Source of the DNA: Ceratodon purpureus
Lineage: Eukaryota > Streptophyta > Bryopsida > Pseudoditrichales > Ditrichaceae
Reading direction: 5' to 3'
DNA: 64,000 bases
Assembly: GCA_014871385.1 (NCBI GenBank)
Contig: CM026431.1
Span: forward strand, 16,837,657 to 16,901,656
The number at the start of each line of letters is the position of its first letter. Positions within the stretch are counted from its first letter, which is position 1. The notes beneath the pieces were generated by a model that ran no database searches, had not been told where the DNA came from, and worked only from the letters and a program-made list of their open reading frames with translations. Shown here one piece after another: positions 47,586 through 61,600 of the stretch. The translations under genes and the position numbers were made by a program.

Positions 47586-50500
47586 ATGGTGATGTCGTAC
47601 TCAATGGAGCTACTGCCCAGGAGTGTGAGCCAAGATTGTCGACTAGTGGAGTACTGGGATGGCTATTTCCGGGCACGCAACGGGCAGGCGATAGAGTGGC
47701 TATGTGAGTGGATGGATTTGCAGGGATTTCTCGCAATGCTGGTGCCCAAGTCCAAGAGTGCTGCGGTGCCAATTTTGGTGGCAGGGTGTGGCAATTCGGA
47801 GCTGTCGGCGCATATGTATGATGCAGGGTGGCATAACATCATCAACGTGGATTTCTCCAAGGTGGTGATTGCCGAAATGTTGCGTTTGCATGTGCGCTCT
47901 CGTCCTCACATGCGTTGGCAGTTCATGGACATCACCCGCTTACAGGTACTTAACTTTGGACAACTTCCATCTTTTTAACTTCCCATTCTTGAGCTCACAG
48001 GAAGTACATGCACCGTGAATAGATTCCTAAACATATGGATGCAGTTCGCAGATTCGTCTTTCGACATGGTCCTGGACAAGGGCAGTTTGGACGTCTTGAT
48101 GGGCGAGATCACAGAGGGCTCACTTCCAGCTATCAGCTATCTTTCGGAGGTCTGTGTTTCTGTGCCGTTTTTTTTAATTGCAACTCATTGAAGTTCACAA
48201 TAGATTGTGGTTGTTACCCGCTCAGTCCTCTTTGGCCTTCAAATGCATCTATGAATGCCCAAATCTCTATCTGGATTGCTAATTTTGGGATTAGTGAAGA
48301 CCCTTGCTGTTGTCAACAGCAAGTTTTGTATACTGCGGCCTTCCCGGTCGTTTTGTCTTACTTTTGTTGTAAATCCTTCTTAATATGTTGAAGTTTAAGA
48401 TTGGAGTTGGTTTGGGTTTGGGACAGGTCAAGCGCGTGCTGCGACCAGGAGGGAAGTATGCATGCGTGACACGGGCTCAGAACAATGTCTTAGGTCACTC
48501 GATATTTTGTTGTAATCTTTGGCTGAATATTGCTTTTCTTGGCTAATTGCATTTGTTTCTAGCATTGACTTCGTGCATAGAAGCGATAACAGCTGACAGA
48601 CGGATCTCTTAATGAGTGATAAGATGGTGTCCTATCCTGTACAGCAACATCTCGAATTTATCACTTCTGAAATTTGATCTGTCCTTTGTCCTTCGTTTGC
48701 TTCGGCCTGTTGCTCAATTGTGTATTGGTAGCCACTTCGTTGTAATGACACTTGTTATGTTGTGATTGTGTGGGATGAGAGCAGGATTGTTGCTAGAGAC
48801 TTTCAGGCAAGGTTGGCTCCTCAATGTACACAAGATTTTGCTGGTATCGAGTAGTTCTGATCCGCAGTTACAACCCTATCTGGTGTATGCAATAAAGAGC
48901 AGTACAGAAGATTTTGCACCAGTGAAGTGCTTCTTTGGAAGTAGTCCGAATCCTTGTGCTGAAACCCAGGTGCATACCATTATTCTTTGCCTTTTAGAAG
49001 TTGCTGTTCTCGTGCTTAATTATAATTGATAAGCACTTCTACTTAAATTACTTACAATGAAGCCATTTTTTCATGAACAATTTTGTTCTGATGGGTCATA
49101 TTGTAAGGTGCGTTTTTTTTTGGTGAGATATGGTTGTCCAAACCTCTTGAAATATGAAGGTTCGTTTGGGCTCTGCTCTGACTGAGAGGCTCATTTCTAA
49201 AGATGCTTGTCTGTTTAACGACAATTGAATCCAGTTTAAAGTGTTGATTATCATCACCTCGTAGTATACATCTGGTGCTTAATTGCTACCATGATCGCAC
49301 ATCTAGGTAGTGCCGGGTATGTGTAAATCAGTCAAATGATTTTTGTTTCTTAATTTGCAGGTGCAACTCATCGTGGAAACAATCAAGAAGGAAAATGAGC
49401 TTCGCAGTCAAGGAGGACTTATCGACACTTCAGATATTTTTGGACAACTTCACCGAGGCCGAAGGACTCCTCTAAAGCTGGGGGGACATTATCCTGCAGT
49501 TGTTCTGGATGCTAAGCCCGATGCCGAGCCGCCTGCCCTTCGTTGCGGTGTCTTTTTAGTACCTAAAGTGAGTTGACTATCTCGTTAATGTTGCTGCGAG
49601 GATGGTTAAGCACTGACAAGAAAAACCCGGCATACTTCAGCACGCCGTGAAGTAGACTGCACTTAACTTGGTTTCTGCTGTGTCTTCTACAGAGTCGAGC
49701 GCATGAGTGGCTATTTTCATCTGAAGAAGGACAATGGCAGGTTATCGAGACTGCACAAGCAGGCCGTCTTATCCTGGTATACTACAGTCTTTTCAGTATG
49801 TTACCATGCTGCTTTACAGTTGTGTCAAATCTGTAGGTCTATATAATCTCGTTCGGCATTACCTCTGCAGACTGTTAAAACAACTCAATTTGGATCATAT
49901 TCTTCAGCATGCATCATTTAAGAACTACTAGTGTAATATCCTGCTTTGGTTTTGGTTTGCAGGTTACCTTGGATTCTCAGCAGACAGACAACATGGACTA
50001 TATCAAGGTAAAATTATTTTTCTGAGTAGTCTATTTGAGACTGGATGTAATCTGTTTATCCTTTGCTTTGGCTGAGAGACTTGATATGTAATGGCTGATG
50101 GTTATGAGAGAGTCCAGTCACTGCAGTGCGTGCCATATGAGCTCATTCCAGTGTTGAACCGTATGAACTTGCCTAACGACATATGGTTGACTTTAGTAAC
50201 TGAGTCGTGTAATGCTCGGTTGTTCTCTGTGCAGCAAGAGTTGTCGCCTTTCATCAAGCCGTTGCTACCTTTGGACTGCCGAGATTCAGACACAATTCCG
50301 TAAGCTTATTAAACTAATAATCTTGATGAACTTTCAATGTAATTTTAGGAGCCATCAATAACTTTGTAGCTTTTTGGTCTAGCATACGCTTTTACCGCAG
50401 AGCCAATGTTCTGATTTGCTAATATATTATTGTGAATTCTTCTCAGGTATATGACTACAAATGATTCTTTGAGTCAGAGAATTCTACTGGAGGAGGTTAG

Positions 50501-52937
50501 TTATGTAGACTAACATTTTACCGGTGTGTACAATTCAAAATATAAGTCGTCATTTAAGTTGCTAGTGTTTACATCCCAGAGTTGGTGATGTCTAGAGCAT
50601 TGGCCGAGTGTGGTGCAGATCGAGTCTCCAATGACGGGCACAATTCACGTTGAGGAGTTGGTGCTGTTAAGCGAGGATGATTCAACTGCCAGCCGAGCTG
50701 AAGAAGCAAAGCCAAAGCAATATCGACGCCTTGTTTTTCGTAGGAATCCCAATTTGATACAGTCAGAGGCTTCTTTGATACCTGTTAAGCTGCCTAGCAA
50801 AGAACGCGACCGGAGCAAAAACGGGGCTGATGTTGGAAGGCGACAGAGTGGAAATAGGAAAAAGCACAAGGCCAGGGATTCAGTTTTGGGCCTTCGGACA
50901 GGTGCTTAAAAATTCAGGGTTTGAATCTTGATGTTTTGCTGTTGGGTAGGTGGATACCTTTGTATGCCATGGCATTGAGTAGGGAGTAAAAACTTCTTTA
51001 GAGTGATCACTTGACTAGGTCGCGGGCTAATCTTGACTTGTTTCCAGGCGGTATATGTTTAATGTGGAGGTTGATCGTGTTCAGTGTGATGGCTGATGAC
51101 AAGCCCTTATGGTTGCAGGTTATGAAGAAGTAAGGGTTGATTTTAGTTACTTGGCGAGTGAATATCATGCGGGGATGATCTCTGGTCTGTCTCTGATTGC
51201 TCACAGTTTCGAGCAGTGGATATCAGCAAAGGAGCCTGTATGTTAGTCACCCTTCGCTCACATCTGCAATACTTGTACAAAAAAAGTAAACTGATTATCC
51301 TTTGTATGTTTAAACTGATTATCTGTCTTAAAATTTACCATTTGATTTGAATGATTCAGTGGAAGCCACTTGTGCCGTTTCCTTGTGAGTTTCCACTTTT
51401 TATCAAAATAGGAAGTGGCACTATGAACCCAGAGACGGAGCTTGTTTTAAGTGTTGTCTCAATCATAATGCCATAATTCCAGGTTGGCGTGTGATGTGTC
51501 ATTTCTATGATATCGAAAATGAAATCTGCTGGTCTGTGGGTGTGCAGATAAGAGGAATGATTGTTGGGCTTGGGGCAGGATTACTACCTATGTTCGTACA
51601 CAATCACATTCCAGTTGATATAATTCAGGTTGTGGAGGTTGATGGAGTAGTGGGTGATGTGGCAAAGCGTCACTTTGGGTTTGTAGAAAATGAACGTATG
51701 CAGGTATGTTCACTGGATCCTTCAAAGCAGCCTAATGTTAACAACTTACCTCACCTGAAGCCACTCCCTTGACATCTAAGACATGAATTTCGAGCGCTGA
51801 CATGCAGGAGTACGGAGGGGACATAATCCGTGATACTTTGTAACGCAGACCATAGGTCTTTTACGGCTAAATCTAGCCAGAATTCACATCACATCAGCAC
51901 CAAGCTGGATTGTGTCATGCACAGCTCAGGATGGTGTAACCAGCATGATTATATCAACAACATTGTCTGCATTGTCTGGGAATAGTTCCTCTGAGGCTGC
52001 TGCTTCATGGTTATGTTCTGGTTTGGTAACATTATTGTGTTCGCTTTGTAGCTTCATATTGCGGATGGATTAGAAGTTGTGCGTGCAATCGCAAGAAACG
52101 AGTCCTATCTACCACACAGCGACTTGTTGGAGGAAGACCTTTCTCTGCTGAAGCTAGCGTCGAGGAAGTCCGATGTGCGCTCTGAAGCAGCTTCACTTGC
52201 AGAAGGTCGTGGAGGAAGGAACGAGAGTCAAAAGTTACACATATTAATTATTGATGCTGACTCAGAAGATCCAAGGTTGGTTGTGTCCTGCCATGTTTTA
52301 AGGGGATTCTCGACGGTTCTCACAGAATGTAATGCTGTTGTAACTCTGAGATTCGCAGAGATAGAAGGACTTGAGATTTGGGCAGTGGGCAAGTAAGTAG
52401 TGTTGTGAGCTGTGTTGGTATGTCTGTCGAGTTGATTGTTGGGTGTTGCGCACGCATATAGTACGGGGTTGAGCTGTCCGCCGGCGGAGTTTCTGGAGGA
52501 GCCATTTTTGCGGGCAGCAAGAGAAGCGCTTGTGGAAGGGGGCATCCTGGCCATCAACGTGGTTTCACGAGCGTCGTCCCCTCACATCACATCAGTGGCG
52601 CTGCTGCAGAAGGTGATCATTATTGCTGAAGCTGTAAACGAATACATCTGATGATCCTTGTTGGAGTGCTGAGTGAGCCCACAGTTGAAGAGCTGCTGAT
52701 GGGGGACCATATGGTTAATGTTGTGGGGTTCTGGTGTAGGTGTTTGAGGAGGTATATGATTTAGAGATCGAGGAACACGTGAATCGGGTGCTGTTCGCTC
52801 TGCCACAGCACAGACAGATTGAGAGGGGCATGGAGGAGGCTAGAGTGAAGCTGGAGAGACTGGCAGCGGCGTTTGCGCCGTGGGAGAATGGCCCGTCTAT
52901 GAAGGAGTATGTAAAGAAGCTAAAGCGACTCAAGTAG
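47586..52937 (+). CDS. METTL13: METTL13-like dual methyltransferase (eEF1A)
   Basis: Orthologue of METTL13/FEAT-type proteins, which in animals methylate eEF1A on its N-terminus and a lysine through two SAM-dependent domains; the plant activity is inferred from the family. Fifteen exons in phase give 765 aa, close to the Arabidopsis length: 47586-47945, 48045-48149, 48427-48493, 48785-48969, 49361-49567, 49693-49776, 49963-50007, 50235-50299, 50447-50495, 50619-50901, 51119-51237, 51548-51703, 52052-52275, 52462-52612, 52740-52937. The N-terminal domain has SAM motif I ILVAGCGNSEL (63-73), then NVDFSKVVI, MRWQFMDIT and FDMVLDKGSLD. A linker follows (CGVFLVPK, RAHEWLFSSEEGQWQV, RRLVFRRN). The second domain has MIVGLGAGLLPMF (about 527), VEVDGVVGDVAKRHFGF and ILIIDADSEDP. 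The start is the first Met near MELLPRSVSQ; an upstream in-frame ATG at 47463 lies in weakly conserved sequence. An alternative splice around 51360-51547 is also open. Confidence 0.94.
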
Positions 52938-55483
52938 TTGTACTAGTTCCGACGGTTTAGGAGTCAGGTTGCTACACTACGAGGTTTTTTAGTATCTTAC
53001 ATGTTTTTACTACGGTTTTCTGGGGCAGTGGAGGGACATACGGGACTCTAGTGACCGATAGACGCCCCAGGCTGTTCAAGTGGAATTGAGTGTACAAAAT
53101 TGAATTCTTTGCTCGGTTAGAATTATTAACAATTGATTCAAAGGTAATAGAACAACAGAGAGCACTTGATTGTTTTTATGTCATTGGAAGTTCAAAGAAA
53201 TACTTGCATTGTTCACAAGCCAGCTCTATTTTAGTTTGTCTATTTTATACTATTTTCATGCTCAAGGGTAATTACGAAGAGAACTGTACCGGTACCAGCA
53301 GTTTGCAGATGATGTGGCATGAGTATGGTGTTGTCTCTAGTCATGTTGAGGAAACCGTCAATGTTTACCTTATTTTGACACCAATGCATGCGGTGGGAAT
53401 GTTTTACATCACTCTAAAAAACTATGTTATCAAATTTTGGGATTCTTGTGGTTGAAAGGGTCTATGTTAATTTTAGGGTATTATCTTGTAATGTGAGCTC
53501 CTCATGGAAGTTAGCAACTGCCGGAGCCAGACCTACGTGGTAGAGGATGTGGCAAGATGATATGACTGACTTTAGTTAAAAACCAATAATTATCTTTGAG
53601 ATTTCTTGTCCCTACTACAATCTTTTACGTATTTATGCATTGTCAATTTTTGTAGATTTCACATATATAGGTGTGGTGCTCCAACTCCGTGGCACATTAT
53701 GTAAGAAAAATGCTTAGATTTTGCTTTTAATATTTGGCTATTCTTGAGCAAGTCCCAACCTTTGTTTATGCAATATTTTGCCCCCCTAGCAGAGTGGCCG
53801 GGATCAGCTGAAAGAAAACCATGGTACAAATGCTGACGGAATGTTGCATACTTCATCAATCATAATCTTGTCCCGTTTACACCAGATAATATAGTGCACC
53901 GCCATTGATTTACATGTCCGTTTCTATGTTAATTTTATTTTTTATTTTTATTGTTTTGGATTTCTTTGATCATGAACCATGTTTGTTTTTTAGAACTTAT
54001 AATCATCAATTCTAATGAGTACTAGTAGTTCATTTTTCTCTGGAAACTTTGGAGCGCATTTACGATACGTCCAAATTTTTATTGTGACAAAGGATTTTGC
54101 AAGTTCATGATTGTTGATACGTTGAAGTCAATGTGACCTATTGTTCCAAACTTCTACTCCCTTGCATTGTATCAAACCACTTGTCATCAATGACCATGTC
54201 AAGCTTTGTACGCATGAAACTATGATGGAGGTCCGAGGTTTGAACTGCAAATATAAAGTTAGAATTATAACTTTGTTTTTTCATAATCCTACTAGCAATT
54301 ACAAAAAGAATACAATATTCAGGTAAAGTAAGAATATGAACCCGTATTGTTTCAATATCCAATGCAAAATTTAAATTAATTTCTGACTTCAGTTTCCAAC
54401 AAATGATTTAAATTTTTAGGTTTCCTTGTTTTTACAATGTAGGATCATTTTGACTCTCAGATGTAGGATGCTTCCTATACGTCTGACGGCCCCCACCATC
54501 AATAGTGAGATCAATACTTTCCTTGCATTTTCTTTTAATCCCCTAAAGGACAATTGTCGTAGAATGGGCTTTTTTAGAATTCGGGCATGTACCTGTGACT
54601 TCAATTGAAGTCAATTTGACATTTATAAAAATAGTTATGGTACCTGAAGTGGAAAAAGCTGTTTGATGGGCAATTCGGGCAGCCGTGCTAAATATATCAA
54701 TTATCTCTTTAAATATTTCTATAAATACTTCATGATGTCATCTTTGAGGATTCCAAAAAAAAAAAACCTTTAGTGCATAGTGTTCACTACACAAAATATC
54801 AAAGTTTTCTCAGCGTTTGGAGCAATGTACTAAAAGACTTCTTCTTTCCTTCATAAAAATTACAAAAAGTATTATTTTAAGATTTAGCATTCTTATGTAT
54901 TCAACTTAATAAAAATATTGTTTTCAACATGGTATACTTGACTTTTGAGTGTAATTTTTTTAATGCAATTAGCTAACTTAGTCTTCTTTGAAGTGCATCA
55001 AAACCTCCAAAATCCATAATGCAAAAAACCAAAGAAAAAAAAAGTTGTGTCAACCTAGTCAAAAATCTTGTCAAAAAAGTTTGTTTTCAAATTTTAATTG
55101 TTATAATCTTCTAATCTCTACGGTCGATTACATTAAAAAAATTCTATTAATCCCTGAAGGACAATGCATCCACTGGGGGTGCATTCTCGGGGGGGACACT
55201 ACATGTGTAAGTAAGGTACCACGTGCGTTCACGGGGTATTTTATGGGGGGGTATTTAGCTTAGAAAAAAGACTAAGTGAAATGCATTTTTGAGACCTTAT
55301 CTTACTTGTAAAATGGCTAAATGGCTTATATGCTACCATTACTTTTTTCTAAATCCTAAACTTCCAATTAATTCATATTATCTTACATTTAAAAAAATTA
55401 TAAATTTTACCTTGAAAGAATTAAAACCCACATATCTTTGAACTCATCGAGTTTATAAGTTGACGCAGAGTGCCTCCCCCCCG

Positions 55484-55522
<39 letters not shown>

Positions 55523-55735
55523 GATTTTGCTGTAGCTATTGTCGCTTCATTTTGTGCAAGAACCTCTTCTAATCCTTTGCAATAGTCTATAGATATCAAG
55601 GTTATGCTTTGTGTGTAATCTAGTAAAGGTTGCTACCTCTTCCTTTTTTTTGCTACGATTAGCTCAAGTAATTAAAGGCCCACCTATTGATGTTGTTCTC
55701 ATTTTCCATCTCCACTTTTGCCCAAAATGCAGGAT
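52938..55735. other. Intergenic AT-rich DNA downstream of METTL13-like gene
   Basis: Contains the 3' UTR of the preceding gene and AT-rich sequence. Two isolated termini like those of the TTAA element occur here (CCCCTAAAGGAC at 54540, CCCTGAAGGAC at 55153), and a poly-C tract lies at 55476-55520. An open frame at 53090-53455 (GTG start, 121 codons) resembles nothing known. No tRNA was found. Confidence 0.55.
55476..55520. repeat. Poly-C tract
   Basis: About 45 C with one G at 55483. True length is uncertain for assembly reasons. Confidence 0.9.
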
Positions 55736-56400
55736 TGTTATACTGGGATCTAAGATGGACGGTGAGTGTAAAAGAACCAGGGAAGACAGGGAGCTGAGAG
55801 TACTTACGTGCCCAGTAAGTTACCTTGGAGAGCAGAGAAGGGCTGGAAGAAGTCTGGAAGGCTTAGAGTGTGGCCAAGAGAGAGAGAGGTGGAGAATCCC
55901 AAGGCCCCCAAGGAGCCCTGGACTCTGTAGGCTAGGAGTCAAGAGAGACTAGATGAATCAGACGCAGGTGTGAGACATAATCCAAGGCTAATACTCAAGC
56001 TAATGATCAATGTAGACAAAGATAGTGTAGGATACAGATATGGGTAGTGAACGGTGAGTAAGGTTTTCAGAAAGGAAGGCCAACAGTTATCAAAAGAGGA
56101 CTCCTTTACTTAGTCTTAATAGGAGCGTCTCCATTGGAGTCAAGGTGTGCTATGGAACCCAAGACCGAGGCCAGGGGCATTACAAAATCAGAGTCTACTT
56201 CTCTAAGACCGAACCACGACTTGTACCAACTAAGGAGTGTCTACTCTGTAAAGTATCCTAGTCTTTATACTACTCGATACTGCCTAGGAGTCCTTGTTGT
56301 CACTAACAGTGCCACCGCTGGAACTGAAGTTCACCAGCTTCCACGCCTTTACTGTTCCTTCCCAGTCTTCCATACTTCCGAATTCCTTGGACAGGTAACA
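55736..56400 (-). repeat. 3' LTR of Gypsy copy 2
   Basis: 665 bp. Read on the minus strand it starts TGTTACCTGTCC and ends ...GTATAACA, with proper TG...CA ends. It is bounded inside by the ORF3 3' flank (56401) and outside by AGGAT (55731-55735), the likely target duplication. The partner LTR is outside the window. Confidence 0.8.
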
Positions 56401-56445
56401 TTTTAATGTCCTTTGAAGCTTGCAATTCGTCCTTGAATTGCTGAG

Positions 56446-58609
56446 TCATCCTCGGGAGCGTCGGTAGGCTGGGCGTCGATCTGGTCGCGTCTCCTCGCGG
56501 GGTACCTGTCCTTGATGGCGAGGGGGAGCTTGGTCCTCATACAGTGCGGCTATGGCGGCAGCGACACCTCGGTGGATAAAGTTGTGTTTTGACCTAGAGG
56601 TCACTGCGTGCTGGTACACATCATAAACCGTCTTCCCCAGGAGCCTGTTACAGGCAAGGCATTGCACATTGTCTGACTCGGGATTCCCATAGATTGAGAC
56701 CAGATCAGCCTGAGCAACAAAATACTTCTTGACTTCACTCACAGCAGTTTCTAGCTCCTCTTTGGCCTCACTCTCATCACTGGCCTCTACCTCTAGGCTA
56801 AACTCCTCTTCAATCTTTTTTAGCGCATCTTTGTGATTTTTAATAGGTTGAGAGCGAATGTGTACCGTAGGGCGAGGCGGGCTTGGAGGAGCTGGGGCTG
56901 GGATTGGCATGCGTGGTGAAAGGCTGTGGGGTGATCTCGGTGTCCCTCAGTGAGTCCGGAATGTTGACTCGCTCCGCCGGGTTGGCTTGGTCGAGGATCA
57001 CGGGGGCTCGGGTATGCAGCGTTGGAAGCTGTACCACGGGATTCACCAATAGAGTTGATGCAGCATCCGGAGCTACAGGTAAGGTCTTGCGAGGCGGGGT
57101 GTCGAGGAGATCAAGATCCATGGTTTCCCAGTCCGGGTCAGTGTCTCCACCATCCAAGGTTGCCAGTGCCTGATCGATACACTGGTCAATGAAGTCTTGC
57201 GGTGGCTCTGGGGCAGTCGGTGGCGACCCATGGAGAATATGATAGGCATGGATGGCGATGGTGCGGGCCGCATCCTGGATCCAGCCAATCTTATTGGCTT
57301 CAAAGGTCTCCCTCGCCTGCTCTGTAGCCATGCGCTCCTGCTGGATGCGGGCGATTTCTTCAGCAGTTGGCGGAACCGGGCCTGAATTACCAAGCTTCCG
57401 AGTTAGGGCTTCGTGCGCCTCTGTCAACTCCTTGCAACGTGCACGAAACTCAAGAATTTGGTGCTCAAGCCGCTCTGCTCGTTCCAGAACCTCGAGTTTC
57501 TCCTTGGTAAGCATGTCCACCTGTTCCTGGGTTGTTGCGAGCTCCAAGTCTTGATTAGCAACTCAGTTCCTCAGATTAGTAAGTGTCTGGTTTGCCTCCT
57601 CCAACTGCTGTTGGAGCTCGTTCCTTGTTGTTTCGACTTGTGCTTGGGCCTTGGCTTGGGTTGCTTGGACGGTTAGGCTCAATTGGCGTTGCTGAATGTC
57701 CTTCCTGGTCTCCATTTCCTGTTCCGCCCCACTGATGAACTGCATCATGTTTGTCATGCAGGTGACCATGGCCTTGACTTGGGCCTGGAACTGTGCCGTC
57801 CGCGGTCCCTCGTGAAGCGCTGCTGGGATTGTTGGTGGCAGTGTCAGTTCCGCGGGTCGTGGGCGTTTGCTTGGACCATGAGCTGAAGGATCCGACTGTG
57901 GCTTGGCTGCGAGCTCCCTCTGTACGTCAAGGAACGTTCCCATAACCGGGGGCTGGTTGTTGCGGAGCGTAAAGGCCAGGTTGTGCGCAATGTATGCAGT
58001 TAGGAATGGGCCAATTGGGCTAGAGTACTCCAAGCTGCGACGGTGTCCTCGAAGCTGGATGCGGAAATGCTCATCGACCAAGAGTCCCGAGTTTATCTTC
58101 TCACCGTGATCCGCCATGAGCAGCAGGCACAATTGCTCGGGAGTGATCCCATTGCAATTGTTCTGGAAATATACCTGACTGAGGATGCCACGCATTCTAG
58201 CAAACCAGGGATCCTTCATAACTTCATCCAATGCAAAGACATCATACCTGCCGTTGTCCTTTACTTGTTCGTCCTTGACATGGGAGGCGAGGTCGGGTTT
58301 TGGAAATGTGCAGTCCGCGCTCCACTCGGTGGCTCCAGTACCGTCCCAGCCAAAGAACTTATGTAAGTATCGGCTGGAGTATTGGACCAGTATCCCCTCC
58401 ACGACTCCTGCGGGGTGCGGCTCGTCTTCCCGGTGCTCCCTCATGGATGCGAGAAAGGCTTGGCAGTGCGGGATGTTGACCTCCTCCTTCATCAATGAGC
58501 AGTATCGATGGAGCCCCGTCTTCGTCTGCCATATGAGATCGGGCTGTCGTTTCCATTCGAGGATCTGGCGGGGAACAAAGATGGGTGGCTGCGGTTTTTT
58601 GGGCGACAT
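56446..58609 (-). pseudogene. Gypsy copy 2 extra 3' ORF (ORF3)
   Basis: Starts at MSPKKPQPPIFVP (58609), equivalent to the ATG of copy 1. The same architecture follows: globular N-terminal region ([40 protein letters not shown]), a long coiled coil (about 57780-57300) and a Pro-rich linker. The C-terminal finger-like CLACNRLLGKTVYDVYQH with the following HNFIHRGVAAAIAALY comes next, ending in an Arg-rich tail. It is broken by a TGA at 57563 and a frameshift near 56880. Similarity to copy 1 is high in the N-terminal domain and the C-terminal finger and low in the linker, the pattern expected if those two parts were under selection. Confidence 0.8.
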
Positions 58610-61600
58610 ACTGACTGAAACGCTCTCTGCTGACTGCAGGAAGAATTGGAGCAGGATCAGCACCCACGGAGCGAGGAAATGCAGAGGAGGAGAAGCGTAG
58701 GGATGTGGAAGAAGGGAGGCAGGGAAGCTGGAGCAGCGCAACAGCGTGTGCGCGGATGGGAAGAGCAGAGGGCAGCGCGACACCAAGTTACCAAGACATT
58801 GGTGGAAGGGATCTGGGGTGCCTGAGGAAGAAGAAGGGGAGGGGGCCAAGGGCTGTGGGGGCGGAGAAGCGACTTGGGGGTTTTGATGGGGACAGCCCGA
58901 TGGTATTTTGGTGGGCTGGGAATCATGAAAAGCTAGCGAAGATGGTGGCGGCCTAGGCCCCATGATTCGGGATGTCTTGAGTACTGGGGGTGTCCTGTCG
59001 TGCTGAGTTGTAGGGGACTTCAGCTGAACTTGGATATAACTAACATGTATTTCGGGTATAGTTGGGTTTATGGTGGCTGTGGAGGCAGGGTCCATGGTTT
59101 CCAAGGTGGGCGTGGTATCTTGAGCCTCGGCTGCCAAGGATTTGTGAAGATCACCTAGGCGCATAGCTGGAACTGGGGCAGGGTCCGAGGTGAAATAATG
59201 CTTGATTTTGTTTGCATTTACCATGGTTGCGTGGTTGTCATAATTTTCGTTATTAATTAATAACACATTATTATTTGGAAGTACCAATTGAATTCTATAT
59301 GGCCCGTGCCAAATAGATTCGAACTTGGATTTTCTTAGCTTAGGATCCCTTGGACACCAAAGAACTTGGTCACCTTTTTGGAACAATCTTGGTGGTTGTT
59401 TGGCTTGGAAATATTTAGCACTGAGGGCCTGTTTTGCAGTAATGTTTTGGATTGCTTGGGCTCTGATTTCTTCCAAGTGGTGTATGTCCTGTATCCGGGC
59501 GGCCAGAACTTTGTGGGGTGTATAGTCTCGAGTTGTAGAGAGCTGAAAGTGGGTGCAATATATTCCGTGGGCAACAAGGGTTGGGTACCATAAACCATTT
59601 CAAATGGGCTGAGCTGCGTGGATGTTTTGGTGGCTACTCTATATGCCCAAAGAGCTGCTGGTAGGCAGTCATCCCAGTCTGCCTGGTTAGCGTGCACGAA
59701 TCTTCGTAGCATGTTAATGATGGTTTTGTTGTTAGACTCGGCTTGGCCATTACCCTTGGGATAGTATACGGTACTTGTCTTATGTTTGATAATGTGATTA
59801 TTGAGAAGATCCTCTATCACGGCATTAACAAAATGGGATCCTTGGTCCGAGACGATTTCCAAGGGACATCCAAATCTGGTAATGATATTCTCATAAATAA
59901 AAGTAGCTGTAACGACAGCAGTGTTATTTCTCAATGGCTTGGCTTCGACCCATTTTGTGGTATAGTCCGTGGCTGCTAATATATATTTGTATCCTTGTTT
60001 GGTAGCAGGGCGGATAGGTCCCACAAAATCCAAGCCCCAACGCTGAAATGGGCCCAGAGGAGAAATTGGTTTCAGGGGAACCTTGCCTTGATGTTGAAAA
60101 TTGGTAGTCGAAACTTGGTAGGGATGGCAATTTTTCACATAGGTATGAACATCTCTATGTAATGTAGGCCACCAATACTTGGCTAGTAGAATTTTCTTGA
60201 TGGTCGTCTCGGTCCCTTGGTGACCCCCTGCCGGACCATGGTGTAAGTGGTGAATGATTTCATGCTGCTGGGTTGTCGGCACACATAGTCGAATTTCCTG
60301 ATCTGCCCCCTTTCGGTACAGCTGTCCTTGGATGATGGTGTAGGGTAGTGTGGTTCTAACGAAACTAATTCGCTTGGTTCTTGTGTACTTGGCAGGGACT
60401 GTGCCTGTGCTAAGATACATCAGAATATCTGAGTGCCAATCGTCAGGGAAGTCAGGGGCGAGGCTGGCTGCTTGGAGGTAGGGTTCGTTGAAGGAATCGT
60501 CAATGCCTTCCTCGGTTGCCTTGGAGTCCCTGGAGAGGTAATCATCCATGATATGTCTCTTCCCTGGGACATAGACTACCTCAAAATCATATTCCAAGCG
60601 AATCATGATCCATCTGGCCACTCGCCCTGTGACCAAGGGCTGGTTCACTAAATACGATAAGCTATGGTGATCTACCATGAAGCGAAATTTGTTGCCTAAA
60701 AGGTAATGCCGGAACTTTTTTACAGCGTAGATCATAGCCAAGGCTTCCCTTTCTGTAGTGGAATAGTTACGTTCTGCTTGATTTAACAATCTACTAGCAT
60801 ATGCTACTGGTTGGTCATTTTTCCCATTGATATTTTGTGCTAACATGACGCCTACTGCAATGTTAGACGCATCCGTGTGAACATGGAACGGCTTGGACTA
60901 GTCCGGTGCGATTAATATTGGTGCGTTTGAATAAGCCAATTTGATTTTTTCCAAGGCTTCCTGGGCAGCTGGGGTCCAGTCCCTGGGATATGCATACTTG
61001 GCGTGATTCAAGGCTGTGATGGGAGCCGTGATGTGGGCCAATTTTTCAATGTAGATTCTATTAAACTGGGAGAGTCCTAGGAGTCTTTGTACCCCCTTTT
61101 GATCAGTGGGAGGAGTCGTGCCCAAGATATCCTTGATTTTTGCAGGGTCGGGGAGTTTTCCATATTTGCAGACAATGTATCCCAGGATAACCCCAGCGAA
61201 GAACAAGAACATACATTTATCTGCATTGAGGCTTACTCCATTGGTTTGGCAGGCGTGGAATATTTGTCTTAGATGCATAACATGGTCTTTCATCTGGCCA
61301 TAGACTGTTCCATCGTCTAGGTAGATTCTGAAAAATTGTTTCAAGTATGGTCTGAAGATAAGCTCCATGACACGCTGAAATGTCATGGGTGCGTTTTTAG
61401 CGCCAAAAGGCATTCTCTCAAATTGATAGGGTCCCCACTCCGTGGAGAACGCGGTTTTGTTTTTGTCATGTTCGGCCATGGCTACTTGGTAGTATCCTGA
61501 GAAACAATCCAGAAACGAGTACATTTCATGGCCGGCCACTTCATCTATAATTTCTTCCATATTTGGTAAGGGGTAGTGGTCTTTCTTGGTTGCTGCATTC

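Noticed and set aside
53090..53455. 121-codon open frame downstream of the METTL13-like gene
   Set aside because: GTG start, no homology recognised, AT-rich context; length is not improbable by chance.
53755..53830. tRNA-like string near TAGCAGAGTGGCCGGGATC
   Set aside because: No matching acceptor stem or T-loop consensus could be arranged around it.
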